Notes: generated from the sequence alone by a model not told the origin. A stretch of 64,000 nucleotides of DNA from Patiria miniata (GCF_015706575.1 NW_024037074.1:5518001-5582000); one strand, 5' to 3'; counted from the first letter of the stretch, positions 10,550 through 21,343 are shown. Made by a program: numbers and translations.

Positions 10550-11296
10550 ATGAGCTCCGTGCGCCAACCAAGATGGCGCCCTTTTACCTGGCAAGACGTC
10601 CCATGGGGTCACAGACCAGTAAATAAACTTCCATAGACCCCAATGGTAAATGCTCCCACTTCAGAAATTCGGGGAAAATACTCACAACTCTCCAAGGTGA
10701 TCGAGACACACACCAAATTAGCCTTTTTCTTCATCTTTCATTTTCTTTTCAATTTTTGGGGGTCAACTGCTGACTTTTAGGAGAAATTTCCATCCGAAGA
10801 TGATCGCCCCTGAAAATAGTCCTCGAAGCCCATCGCCATTTAAAAAAACGATGCCTACACTCCATTGCAAAATAGAGCGCTTTAAGGGCCCCAATTTCAT
10901 CAAAATTGAACGGAACTACAAACTCATCGTCCTGTGCACGGCTTCCACCCATATTTTTCACAAACCTTTAAGTTCATGGCCCACAGCATGCTCAAATTCT
11001 GAAGATTTTGAGGGCATGCAAATCGTGATTTGGCCGGCGTAGGCAATGTCGGACCGATTTACTAGTCTGCAACCAGGGGTGGGACGTTTATAGCTGCTTG
11101 ACGCGCACCGTTCCTTGTGTATGACGCACTTACACCAGGGGATTTGTTCTATGTACATGTACACGTCGTGAGTGGTATACGGCCGCGCGTTGCGACAAAA
11201 TTGCAGTCAGGCATTAGTGGCGTCGGTCGGTCACCCCCAACTGTGCTTTCTTTGCCGGTGAGGGTATACTTGTGAACGGAGCGGATACCATTAGAT
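10550..11296 (+). repeat. Dispersed repeat H, copy 1 (interrupted)
   Basis: Sequence at 10553-10607 (GCTCCGTGCGCCAACC..., GATGGCGCCCTTTTACCTGG) and 11075-11296 (TTGACGCGCACCGTTCC ... TTGTGAACGGAGCGGATA) matches one continuous repeat also seen at 27688-28412. In this copy it is split by the MITE at 10608-11074. In the other copy it is split at a different point by the same MITE family. Confidence 0.75.
10608..11074 (-). mobile_element. 5-bp-TSD MITE, right member of an inverted pair
   Basis: This is the reverse complement of the element at 10089-10549 over nearly its whole length. For example GATTTACTAGTCTGCAACC at its right end mirrors the left element's start. The two are separated by only 58 bp, so the region can fold into a hairpin with ~460-bp arms. 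Flanks ATGGG and AGGGG are a near-match 5-bp duplication, supporting independent insertion rather than one long foldback element. Confidence 0.75.
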
Positions 11297-11923
11297 ACTC
11301 GGAGAAGCACCATGAAATTAAATCCTTGTGCATTAAAATATTTGCCCATCTGATCAGACTTGTATGTTCCTTACAATTTGGGTGATTGGTGTCCTGACTC
11401 TTACTCATTATCTGCACGCGTGCTTACATAAACATTGAAATAAACCACCAGGAAAGGCAACAGCCTATTTAATTGTAATGGTTTTGATTATACCAGAAGC
11501 CCGGACGTGTTACGTAACTGCCAATCTAATTAATGCATGCATTCCATAGTGATAACCGTGTGTAGTTTCCTATGAGTTTCTGCATGTTCTGAAGGTATGG
11601 TTACACGTGCTCCGCTCTGATGAGCATCGTTTACACACAGTACATTGTAGGCGTGACCTATCAGTGGTGCACTGTCCATATGGAAGAAGACGATAAACGG
11701 AGCAAACAGAAGCAGAACAGAACAATAAGAAGAAGATCTGGTTATAGTTCCTGTTGAAGATTTGGTATATCGGAGAGCCGCGTGTCTTCTTTGTTGTGGT
11801 CTTACCGCTTCTGTTCGTTTATTCATTGTGCTGCTTCTGGTGTTTCACTAGCCCGCTTCGCAAATGCAAAGTGAAGAGTATAAATGTTTACTTCGTTTGA
11901 ATTATCACTACAAATAATTAAGT
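11297..11923. other. Upstream region of receptor at 11924
   Basis: No coding sequence. It probably holds the 5' UTR and promoter of the following gene. Only a TATA-like motif close to the start is noteworthy. Confidence 0.45.
11879..11884 (+). promoter_or_regulatory. TATA-like motif upstream of receptor gene
   Basis: TATAAA lies 40 bases before the ATG at 11924, a distance that would leave a very short 5' UTR. The background is AT-rich, so this is a weak candidate. Confidence 0.25.
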
Positions 11924-13087
11924 ATGGCTGATACATCAGTTCTTCGAAGCTTTGGTCGCATTTGCTCACTCCTCATCCTCCTATCTTCCGTGGTACCAGT
12001 CCTTAGTCAGACAGTGACCATCAGCGTTCTACCACCGCGCTCCCATGTACGAGAAGGGGACGTGGTGGGTCTTCGGTGCCGGGTCCAAGGCTTCGATCCA
12101 TCATCGATGTTCATGAGCTGGACGGGCCTTCTCGGAGGAGCTTCCCGGCCCCAGATTTTGACGTGGCAGGGCATGATGTACCAAACCCAAGACGTTGACC
12201 CGCGCTTCTCCGTGGTGAACAACACCTACACCGGTTTCATAGATCATTATCTGGTCATCAACACGACCAAGACTAATCACAGTGGGACGTACAATTGTAG
12301 AGTGATGCAGTCTCAGACGTGGAGGAGTGTCGTTGTTGCCTCTGAAGTGGCAGTTTTGACCGTTTACCCCTCCCATGTCTTTCCCATCTGCTCCCCGAAC
12401 GGTACGGCAGAGGTTCCCGCGGGTAGCCCGATGAACTGCACGGTCAATACCACCTACTCGAGCGCTTTCATCATTAACACCAGAAATAATACCCAGGTGA
12501 ATTGGAGCAGGCAGGAGCTAAACCCAGGCGTACGTCTGACATCATCAGTCTCTTCTACCGACGACGGCCAGACGTACAACTGTTCATCCGTCTCACTCGA
12601 TTATCTTGGTATGCCCTTCACTTGCCAGATCGGACCGCTGTCCGTTCCCTCTCCGCCGGCAACGACAGAATCTCCAGCTCAGGACATCACCACAAAGCCA
12701 CCCTCTGAGTCCCAAGCACCTGATGTTCCGGAAGGTACCGCTTCCACCCTCCAACCCATCGCATCTTCCACCGGTACACCAGTACCGGAGCCTACCCCAA
12801 GCGACTCGGCTGCTCCCACGAAACCAGAGGGTGCCGATGCTAACCCACCAGCTCCTGTCGACGGAGGAAAGTCTTCCAACACGGCAGACAACTCCCCACC
12901 CGAGTCAGGCTCCCCCAAACCTCGGCCACCGGTCACCTCCCGTGCACTCACCGCCATCCTTATCATCATCGTGATTGCAGTGATTGTCATCACCGTCGTT
13001 GCCTTGGTGATGGGACGCAGAAAAAGCAAACGTGCTCCGGAGACTGAGAAGATGGAGTATCATAAAGTAGACGCCGAAAAAATATAA
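11924..13087 (+). CDS. Ig-superfamily receptor with short cytoplasmic tail (array member 2)
   Basis: This 387-residue protein is encoded without introns. The ATG has an A at -3 and G at +4. A signal peptide (about 1-29, ending VLSQ) is followed by a V-type Ig domain (Cys52, Trp66, HSGTYNC with Cys125) and the family's membrane-proximal domain: FPICSPNG (Cys156), MNC (Cys172), NW, DDGQTYNC (Cys220), CQIGPL (Cys234). A ~100-residue Pro/Ser/Thr stalk (about 241-338), likely O-glycosylated, leads to a transmembrane helix (341-363). The tail of about 24 residues has one tyrosine, MEYHKV. It is closest to the next gene (16906): both begin MAD and share ILTWQG and VVNN in the V domain, consistent with tandem duplication. 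A surface adhesion or recognition receptor is inferred; no partner is known. Confidence 0.92.
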   Translation: MADTSVLRSFGRICSLLILLSSVVPVLSQTVTISVLPPRSHVREGDVVGLRCRVQGFDPSSMFMSWTGLLGGASRPQILTWQGMMYQTQDVDPRFSVVNNTYTGFIDHYLVINTTKTNHSGTYNCRVMQSQTWRSVVVASEVAVLTVYPSHVFPICSPNGTAEVPAGSPMNCTVNTTYSSAFIINTRNNTQVNWSRQELNPGVRLTSSVSSTDDGQTYNCSSVSLDYLGMPFTCQIGPLSVPSPPATTESPAQDITTKPPSESQAPDVPEGTASTLQPIASSTGTPVPEPTPSDSAAPTKPEGADANPPAPVDGGKSSNTADNSPPESGSPKPRPPVTSRALTAILIIIVIAVIVITVVALVMGRRKSKRAPETEKMEYHKVDAEKI

Positions 13088-14142
13088 TGGCTTTAAACAC
13101 CAAAAAAACATATCATATTGCACGCTTTTAAAACTTAGGGAAAGTATTTGCATTTGTGATCTAATTCTCTCTTTAGGTCACCAACAAAGTAGAAGAAAGG
13201 AAAAGTAGCGACAGACGATTCAGATGTTCAAGCAGGCTCTTATTTCAGTTAAACGGTTTTTTTTTATTGGTGTGTTTAAACTCTTTGATGAAGCTATACT
13301 TTCCTTGCACTCTGTAAAATATAATTCATCCCTATATAATTATGTGCGTGCAATCTGGACCTGATCGTTGCGATATCACCAGAGAAATTTCGATTTTAGG
13401 AAAAAAAACTTTCCAAAAACAGTTGTATTTATCGTGCAGAGGAGGGAGCAGAACAGAAAGTTGGATGCACAAAAATTAGAAATTCACGGAATGCATGCAA
13501 CTCCACCCTGTTATTTAAGCCACTATCAAACCATGCAGATAACAATACCGGATATTTCAGAAAGTCACTTTTAGATTAAAGTTCACTCGACCCTCTGGCG
13601 ACCTTGGTACCGTGACAAAGAAGAGGTTTCAATATGTCGTATTGACAGGCTTACTCTTGACGAAAAATTGTTTCTATTTATTTAATATACATGTATATAA
13701 TGGCATTTTGTGTTATACTCTTGTCCCACTGTCATGTACTATAGATACAAGAATAAGTTGTTTTTTTTGTTACTTCTGGTAAAAGGTTGTACAGATAAAC
13801 CGCGGACGATAAATCGTTTCATTTCATCTTGAAGAAGACGATGATGTTCAGCATAATATCGTGCATTTGTTTTGGGAGCATAATGAAGTTTTGTTGTATC
13901 CGAATGTTCGTTATACATGTATTGGTATTCTTTATTAACGACATTCTGTTGTAGCCCTACTATAAAAAAAGGTATTTACGCAAAAAGTATGTAAGAAATA
14001 ACTTGTGGCATATAAATAAAACTATTTATTCTAGCATTTTACATGTATATTGAAAACTAACTTGCCAGTGGACTGTTAATGAACTGTTAATCTAACTATT
14101 TATTGTTATTGTTTACCATACTTTTGCATATTTATTTTAATA
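13088..14142. other. Region downstream of receptor at 11924
   Basis: Probably 3' UTR and spacer. AT-rich; an AATAAA at 14015-14020 is a possible but distant polyadenylation signal. No gene seen. Confidence 0.45.
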
Positions 14143-14329
14143 CAGTCGAGTCTCTTTAATACAAACTCGTTCGGACCTAGCCAAATTGTTTGTTATATCA
14201 GAATTTTGTATTAAGAGGAACATCAGTCCCTTTTATTGTGCACATAAATGCATAGTCGGGACTAAGGCTTTATGTTTGTTATAACTAGAATTTTGTATTA
14301 ACAGAGTTTGTACTAACGAGAGTCGACTG
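14143..14329. mobile_element. Pogo/Tigger-like MITE
   Basis: The left terminus is CAGTCGAGTCTCTTTAATAC. The right terminus, reverse complemented, reads CAGTCGACTCTCGTTAGTAC. TA precedes the left end; the right side has TG, a one-base departure. CAGTCGA(C/G)TCTC-type termini with TA targets are characteristic of pogo/Tigger elements of the Tc1/mariner superfamily. It is 187 bp and non-coding. Confidence 0.7.
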
Positions 14330-14615
14330 TGTCCAAATATGTGAATTCGTACTAAGTATTATATACGTATTTTTGGAAGGGTTTGTTATTGTTTTTCCTG
14401 AACCGTTAATTGTTATATTCTGAACTATGTCGTTAATACGTCAATACAGCCGTTCTCTTCTTTTTTTTACCTAATGCGAAATAAGGTCATAACTTGACAA
14501 ATTTCATATTTGGGGTTGTCTTTCGTGTGTGTTATAAGAAAGAAAGGAAATTGAAATAAACCAATATGAATGAATTAATGAATGAATGAACTCTAAATTC
14601 GAAAGAGTGAAACTA

Positions 14616-14746
14616 TAGGGACTAGACGATTCAGAGTGAAAATCAGTCTCATATTAGATTGAAATACTTAAGCACTTCAGTCGAAACTCAATGAAAACTA
14701 AATCTTTTCGATTGAATGAATTTCACTCTGAAACGCCTGGTCCCTA
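14616..14746. mobile_element. Small inverted-repeat element (131 bp)
   Basis: Arms TAGGGACTAGACGATTCAG and (reverse complement of the right side) TAGGGACCAGGCGTTTCAG bracket an AT-rich centre and extend inward to AGAGTGAAA. A compact MITE-like structure; the boundary duplication is unclear. Confidence 0.6.
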
Positions 14747-15369
14747 AGTTCAGTTGGTGGGAGTGAATTTACACTCGAATAGAGGAAATATAATTGTCCT
14801 AACATATTGAACTCGCACTAAATTTTACCTTATTATATTACATCGTGTAATAAAATGACATGAATGAAACAGCGAGTAAACATATTTATGGCGTTATATA
14901 GGAGCATATCTTATTCAACATTCAAGGGTAAATATTTCTTCGAATTGTTTTGAAAGACAAAAGCATTGCTCTTTAATGTATTATATTCTTCTGTCTTCGT
15001 ACACAAATTGACGGCCATGTAGTAAGAAAAGTGCTGCGTAATAATGGGATGGGCGCCGTCCCATATTAATTAACACATGTGCTGGTAGTTTTACAGACAA
15101 GGTAACACGTATTATTGTTTCTACTTTGTGAAGACCAATCCGGTCATGTTATCAAATCTATCACGAAGGCCTCCTTCAATTGCAAAAGCATTGTGCTAGC
15201 TATTGTCCAGATAATCCGTCACGGGGCAGTTGCTTTGTACAGTAGCGTGCTCCGTGCTGTCTCCATTGAAGGGGGCCTCGTGCCCGGATTCGCCAATAAA
15301 AACAATAAATATATGCCAAACAACACATGTACGATTATTTCATTACAAACACCTGTGTCCTTACTGACA
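14747..15369. other. Intergenic stretch without a gene
   Basis: AT-rich sequence. Short open frames at its right side run into the G/C-rich MITE that follows and have no domain features. Confidence 0.4.
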
Positions 15370-15729
15370 AGCTGCGTAATTCCCGGTGGGATTCGGGGAG
15401 GAAATCCCACTCCCCCCAGGGGATGGGCCATTGGATCCCCCCCCCCATTTTGTGGTGAGAAACAAAATAATGCCGATGTTGAGGTTATCTCGTAACTTTC
15501 CAACGGCCCAAATCTTTTTAATAATTAGATTTGAAAAACGGAGAAAAACATTACACATGCTTTCAATGCACACTGAGCAGCGCCCCATTGTGTCAGTAAT
15601 ATCCAGCCCCAGCCCCACCCCCATCCCCCCACCCCCCTTTTTCGAAATGCCACGGCCGGGCAATTCTACTTTCTGGGATTTTGCGCTACGCTTATGCCCC
15701 CTACTCGCTGACACCGATTTACGTCACTG
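15370..15729. mobile_element. Degenerate hAT-like MITE
   Basis: The right end CGATTTACGTCACTG and the internal CCACGGCCGGGCAATT match the element at 26252-26640, which has clear hAT features. The left end around GCGTAATTCCCGG is similar but altered. I find no 8-bp duplication here, so the boundaries are approximate. Confidence 0.5.
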
Positions 15730-16905
15730 TTTTATACTGACTTTGTTAGATGTAAATAACAAACGCAAACTTAAGAATTGTGTATGCTTTTTGGTCGTTT
15801 TCTACTCCAATATTCTTCGCCAAGCATCTACATTCGAAAATTCGAAATACAATATAATTGCCGATTACTGATAAGAGAAGAATCTGTCGTTTCGTGCTGT
15901 GGCCAAAATATCCGTGTACTATTTTCACCTGTCATGCCCCCGCCCTCGGCTTTGTTACGCAATACCACTGTGCATACAGTATATATCCCGGCCGAATCGA
16001 AGCACCCCACCATGATTAGCATAAGAATAGTGTAAATCCTGTCACTCCTCAATCCCCCCGGAGAGAAACACAATTCTGTTTGCTTCTTCGAGTGACTGAT
16101 CAATCACAAAAGAGACCGGGGCATGTGAATGGTCGTCGTCCTTGCATGGCTTTGCAATGGACAGTGGACGAAGTGGTCACGTCACGACCCTTAAGTCCCG
16201 AACGCGGAAATACACGACGAAAATAATAACACATTCAGTATTTCCTGTTGTTTTCAATTTAAGAGAGGGACGGCAGCGAAGGACGACCTTTTCCACGAGC
16301 ATTACTGTCTACAGAAAAAAAAATGATTTCGCCATGGATGCCATATAAATGTTGATTCGAGATATAATCAGATTCATCTCTTCTGCGAGACTCTCTCATT
16401 ATCGTGCGGCGTAACGTCAGTATTGTCAGCAGGGCAAGGAGTGCATAACGGCATAAACAGGTATTATAGGAGATGTGTAGGAATCCTAGAACATGAGTCA
16501 TCGCATCGCCTTATAATGAGATGATAGAAATGGCGACATCGGGGAGGATGGAACTGCGAGACTGATAGTCCTGATTTTCAGCCATATCGCGGAAGGAACA
16601 TCAGATCCTGTGTGAACTGATCCGGTAAGGCAAGAGAGAACGATGAACATAAATTTGAATTTCTGATAATGATGTTTTAACTGGAATTCGACACATTTGC
16701 ATCATTTGAAAGATTTCAAGCTGTTGTTGGCGTTTGTGATTGTGAAGAGGATTCAGATATATTCGCTTTGATTTTTCCTTGCGAAAAAAAAAACAACTGC
16801 ACGGTATCTGAAAATATCCTGCGTCATGCACTTTCCCCTCTCATAACTGTGATTATCTGGACACTGTGTTCTTGATCGGCTTACGAATATAAAACAAAAG
16901 CTATC
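15730..16905. other. Upstream region of receptor at 16906
   Basis: No gene. Unique-looking sequence that should hold the promoter and 5' UTR of the following gene. The short open frames here are random. Confidence 0.4.
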
Positions 16906-18384
16906 ATGGCCGATCCATCGCAGAGTGTTGCTTCTTTATATGGGTGTGTCTTGATCTGCATCATCTTAACGCTCGGGACTGTATCGGTCTCCTCCCAGAC
17001 TACAACCGTCAGCATCTTACCAGAGTTCACCTCAGAGCCCCGGGAGGGGGATGCAGTCACGCTCCGCTGCGAGGCCCTCGGCTTCCAGTCCGGCATGTAT
17101 TTCTTGAGCTGGGTGGCGGTGTTTCCTGACCAAGCTAAGATCCTCACTTGGCAGGGCGAGCTGGACAGCCGTATAACTGACCCCGCCTACACGGTGGTCA
17201 ACAACGCCACCAGTGACCCCTCCACCAAGCCCGAGATCCACAGCCTGGTTATCAACCCCGCTAGTCAGAGCAACAACGGAATGTACACCTGTCGAGTCTT
17301 GGAAGTGCTAAACGGTAACAGCTACTCAGTCATCTCCAGTGCCCAGATTGACTTGACTGTGTATCCTGCTAGGATCTTCCCTTCTTGCTCGCCGAACGGT
17401 GCGGCATCTTTGTCGGAAGGCAGCTCGGTTTCTTGTACTGTCACGGCTAACACCACGACACTCGTCGTCACCATGGCTGGACGCAGCGCTCCGGAGGATT
17501 GGCCGTCCAGTTCGCTTACTCCCGACCCGGGCTCGCGGCTGACTGCATCGGTCACCACCGCTGACGATGGTGTGACATTCAACTGTTCCTCGATCGCTAT
17601 GGAATTCCCCGATGTGACCCTTGATTGCCAGATTGGGCCGCTGTCAGTTTCCTCTCCAACCACCGCTGCCTCCTCAACAGACTATGATCAGACGGAGTCC
17701 TCAACGACTGTGGCACCTGCTGCCATTAGCGCCGGAGTCGTTGTCGCCATTATTCTCATCATCTTACTCATCCTCGTCGCCATCGTTATCCTTGCCTTCA
17801 TTCTCCACCGTCGTAGAGGGAGACTACGCCCCTTGGACAAAGATCGAGACAGACCAACTCCTACCGGCGCCTCATCACCACCTCCCGAACAGCATCCGAT
17901 AGAAAACGACAAGACGGCCCCTCCGAAACCGGTACCCTACGCGCTGAGCAAACGGCACCCGTCCAAACAAGCACCTGTTGTGTACTCCTCTGCTCAAGGA
18001 AGGGGCAAAGTGTCCTCGGAAGACCCTCCCGAAGGAGGTATCTACGCCAAAGTTCACAAGGAACGCCAAGTCCCCAGCAAGCCGGATGCGAAGCCGGTAC
18101 ACTACGCATCAGTCAACAAGCCCCGTAAGAGTAAGAAAGTGCAGGACATGGAGCCAGCTCACTACGCTGCGGTCAACAAACTCAAAGATCCCAGAGAGAG
18201 CACGGAACCGGCGCAGTACGCCGCCGTCCAGCGGAACGGGCCTCGAGCCTCGAACATGGCTTCAAGGGGGGGCGGACTCATTTACGCAGAACTGGATTTG
18301 GTGAAACCTCCAGACAGTGAAAACCAGAGGCCAGTTCCTGAGGAGGAACCGACAGTTTATGCCGAGTTAGCAAATTTAAAATAG
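16906..18384 (+). CDS. Ig-superfamily receptor with multi-ITIM-like tail (array member 3)
   Basis: A 492-residue protein in one exon; the ATG context is ATCATGG. The signal peptide ends near residue 30. The V-type Ig domain has Cys55, Trp69 and NNGMYTC (Cys129). The membrane-proximal domain has FPSCSPNG (Cys161), VSC (Cys177), DW, DDGVTFNC (Cys227) and CQIGPL (Cys241). A transmembrane helix (about 274-300) is followed by RRRGR and a ~190-residue tail with eight tyrosines at 345, 360, 380, 400, 420, 438, 460 and 485. VHYASV and LIYAEL fit the ITIM consensus; GIYAKV, AHYAAV and AQYAAV are close; TVYAEL resembles an ITSM. Phosphorylated motifs of this class recruit SH2-domain phosphatases or adaptors, so an inhibitory or signal-modulating role is inferred. 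The transmembrane helix lacks charged residues. Confidence 0.94.
   Translation: MADPSQSVASLYGCVLICIILTLGTVSVSSQTTTVSILPEFTSEPREGDAVTLRCEALGFQSGMYFLSWVAVFPDQAKILTWQGELDSRITDPAYTVVNNATSDPSTKPEIHSLVINPASQSNNGMYTCRVLEVLNGNSYSVISSAQIDLTVYPARIFPSCSPNGAASLSEGSSVSCTVTANTTTLVVTMAGRSAPEDWPSSSLTPDPGSRLTASVTTADDGVTFNCSSIAMEFPDVTLDCQIGPLSVSSPTTAASSTDYDQTESSTTVAPAAISAGVVVAIILIILLILVAIVILAFILHRRRGRLRPLDKDRDRPTPTGASSPPPEQHPIENDKTAPPKPVPYALSKRHPSKQAPVVYSSAQGRGKVSSEDPPEGGIYAKVHKERQVPSKPDAKPVHYASVNKPRKSKKVQDMEPAHYAAVNKLKDPRESTEPAQYAAVQRNGPRASNMASRGGGLIYAELDLVKPPDSENQRPVPEEEPTVYAELANLK
17935..18380 (+). repeat. Coding repeat array of tyrosine modules
   Basis: The tail of the receptor is built from units centred on tyrosine with a spacing of about 20 residues (360, 380, 400, 420, 438, 460). 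Units share forms such as KPVHYASVNKP, EPAHYAAVNKL and EPAQYAAVQRN. This points to expansion of a ~60-bp coding module by tandem duplication followed by drift. Confidence 0.75.
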
Positions 18385-19289
18385 AGCACACAATGATTTT
18401 ATATTTTGTCAGTACAGTATTGTATTAAGTAACAGCGAATTTCTTTTAGATTTACAGATTATGAGACTTTGGATTTTTTTTAGATGTTAGCAGGTGCTTA
18501 TAATAACAACTTCCATTTCGGCTGAACTTAAATTAATGAAGTCACTCTTTTTATATGTGTTTAAAGGGCCCATGTGGCATTATTTTTAATGCAGTCTTTG
18601 TAAATGCACCTATACATGTAAGTTGTGTCCCATTTAACCTTATTTTAAATTTTCATTTTGCCATTCTTAAGGGCATATTGCTGCCTTTTTGGATTTTATG
18701 CCAATGCAAATTTGCATACATTGTATTTATGAGCAAAAGTATAGTGTCATTTCAGGCTATTTCAGCACCAAAGCTTTGGATAGTTTGCTGTCGTAATTTC
18801 CCTTTCTTTGTTATTCGTTAGTGTTTCAGTACATGACAATAGGTCAGTGAGCAAGTTTTTCTCACAAATTTGTCAATGTTTTGAGCAAATTGTGGCTTCA
18901 TTTGAACAGAAAATCATAGCAACAGCGTCCTCATGTGTCAGGAAAAGCATGGAACATGTTCAATGTTTCAAGAAGTGCAATTTTCAATAAAATTAACAAA
19001 AAAAGGATGTCAAATAGTTTTCATGCATTTAAGAGGAGTAGAAAGTTGCCGAAAATATGTTCCCAAGTAAAATGCATGTCATGGGCCCTTATAAAAAGAT
19101 CCTTGTTTGATAATGCGCAACACTTCGTGAGTCGGTGCTGTAACTTACAAAACCCTTCCGCTTCTGGACTAATCAACCTATTTTACACCTGTTTTCAATT
19201 TGTATTTATGTCAGTAAGCATGTAAAATCTTTCACGTTGATGTCCGTTTAACATGTATTACATATCAGTGACGTATATATGTTCATATA
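18385..19289. other. Region downstream of receptor at 16906
   Basis: Likely 3' UTR, then spacer. AT-rich; an AATAAA lies at 18986-18991. No other gene is supported. Confidence 0.45.
18986..18991 (+). terminator. Candidate polyadenylation signal
   Basis: AATAAA about 600 bases after the stop of the multi-tyrosine receptor, the first canonical hexamer I see downstream. Weak evidence in AT-rich sequence. Confidence 0.25.
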
Positions 19290-19511
19290 CAGGGCGAGTC
19301 AAAAAAGGCGAAACCCAAATGTCGGGACTATTGGTTTAGTGAAGTTCTGCATGTAGCGTGAAAAGTACATGAGTGATTTGAATGATTCTTATACAGAAAG
19401 AAAGCTTAGGAATTGGGAATTCATATCCTAGATATTGAAAGTGGTACACGCAGAAATTCACTAAGACAATGGTCCCGACATTTGGGGTTCGGGTTTTTTT
19501 TACTCACCATG
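19290..19511. mobile_element. TA-flanked Tc1/mariner-like MITE
   Basis: The left side is CAGGGCGAGTCAAAAAAGGC; the right side, reverse complemented, reads CATGGTGAGTAAAAAAAACC. The pairing continues inward through CCCAAATGTCGGGAC. TA flanks both ends (19288-19289, 19512-19513). It is 222 bp. A broken copy of its interior surrounds the hAT-like element at 26252-26640. Confidence 0.75.
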
Positions 19512-19513
19512 TA

Positions 19514-21343
19514 CAGTGTGTTTTTGTGATCATTTAGATCACATAAACACAATGTGAAATGTTCAAGCTGAGTGATGTTCCTGCAGGAGCTTGTCAGATA
19601 TAGTAATCAAGATCAAAATCAAAATATAGATTATGACTTTTTATTCATTTGTGTAAATCGGTGCACCGCACGGTAAAAGGCCGTTCAAGTGACATTTCTT
19701 GGTTTTCCTTCTTCCATTTTTGTGATAATCCACGACTTCCTAGTCGTATTGTTCGAATCAGTGTTATTGTCACCTTGTTTAACAAAAATATTAAACAATT
19801 TAAAAACTTCGCACTTTAATCGTTAAAATGACAGTGAGGTTAAAAATCGCAGTGTTATCAATAATAGTGGTAGGAAGTTAATCATGTTAATAGGGGCGGA
19901 TTAGCATTCAGGAAACGAGGGGTCGGTGTAAAGGGGGCGGGGTTGCATTTAAGTTGAGTTTAAGGCAAGCCCTGCTAGATGTTGAAACCTACATTTCTCC
20001 TGCATTCTAAGACAATTCAAGAATAAATTTAGGAACTTCAGCATTCCCTTTATCATTTTGGCTCCATGTTACTATTTCATATATCATTATTCAGCGGCTG
20101 ATCTACGGGGGGGGGGGGGGTTACAATCCCCACCCCTCCGCTACTGGTTAATAGGATACAATGAAAATGTTCATTGTGTGCATTGATATTTTAGTCATGG
20201 TCCCACGCAAGTTGACACAATAGACCTTTATCATGCTGCCACCATTTCAGTCATGTTCCCTGTATCCAATACCAGTACTGAATGATAATGTTTTTGTACA
20301 AAAAGGAACCAGACTGTTTTTCCTTCCAGCCTCGCTTTGGTAACGTGATTTAATTGATTGTGAAAAAAAATCAAGATGGCCGCAACATGATAATGGTCTA
20401 GATACATTTTGTAGTGCCTTTTTCCCCCAGTAAGTGCCATTGGTTCACATTCAGTTCATTTTAATTTCACAATCAATGAGCATGCGTGCATTTTCTGTAC
20501 ATTGTGCATGTACATTGTATTAGTGTTGTATGCTGCTGTTTTCATGTTTGTTGACCCACGCGTATATACTGATGGAAAACCAACATGAAACAGTCGAAGG
20601 AAGAAATGAATAATTACGGGAAGCCTTCTAATTATCAATGTTTGTCTAATATATTTTCAAATTATTTGACAGTTTCCTGTTTGACACACAGCGATTTAGC
20701 TTCAGAAACAGAAATCAAACGCAAAATGCGAAAATAAATAGGGCGGCATTTACAACTTCAGTCAAAATTAGATTACTGTTCGGGAAAAGAAAGGGTCACT
20801 TTCACAGGAAAAGGCCTAATTGTTAATCATATTTAATTACATAAATGCAACGTTTGTGCACGCTAACCGTCCAACGACTGTTTTATGTCTCTTTGAACGA
20901 CAGTAATTTCTATATTTTATTTTTTTAATTGAGAATTTAATAAGGAGTATTTTAACGTAAGTATTCTTTGACACAATGAAGTTGTAATATCGAAAATTAG
21001 GTCGTGCACAGATGAACTAATTTTGGTCGTTGTTATTGTACTCACTTGTTGATGGTGGAAATTGTAAATGCATTGCAATGTTTTAAAAATGTTGGGAAAG
21101 GAGAATTCTTTAAATATGACAAAATTATTTTCGGTCAGGCTGAAAAAAATGTTTTTATAGGACAGTGTCGATTATGCAAAATAAAGTTGAACATCAGTTA
21201 AGACATTTTGCTATACATGTGTATGTACATGGCACCTTCTGGTATTGACTGTTGTAAGCCTGAGGTTTGCTACTAAAAAAACTAAATTGGAACTCGTCAT
21301 GAGCTAAGTATAAACAGATTTTTTTTTAATGCAGACAGATATA
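19514..21343. other. Intergenic AT-rich region
   Basis: No gene. Contains a poly-G run at 20108-20121 beginning GCGGCTGATCTACGGG, which resembles one end of the hAT-like MITEs, but I cannot find the partner end. Confidence 0.4.

Noticed and set aside
16887..16893. TATAAAA just before the 16906 start codon
   Set aside because: Only about 13-19 bases from the ATG, too close to act as a TATA box for that start.
18283..18366. Classical ITAM in the 16906 receptor tail
   Set aside because: Tyrosine spacing (25 residues for the last pair, about 20 for the others) is longer than the ITAM arrangement of two YxxL/I motifs separated by about 6-12 residues. ITIM/ITSM is the better reading.
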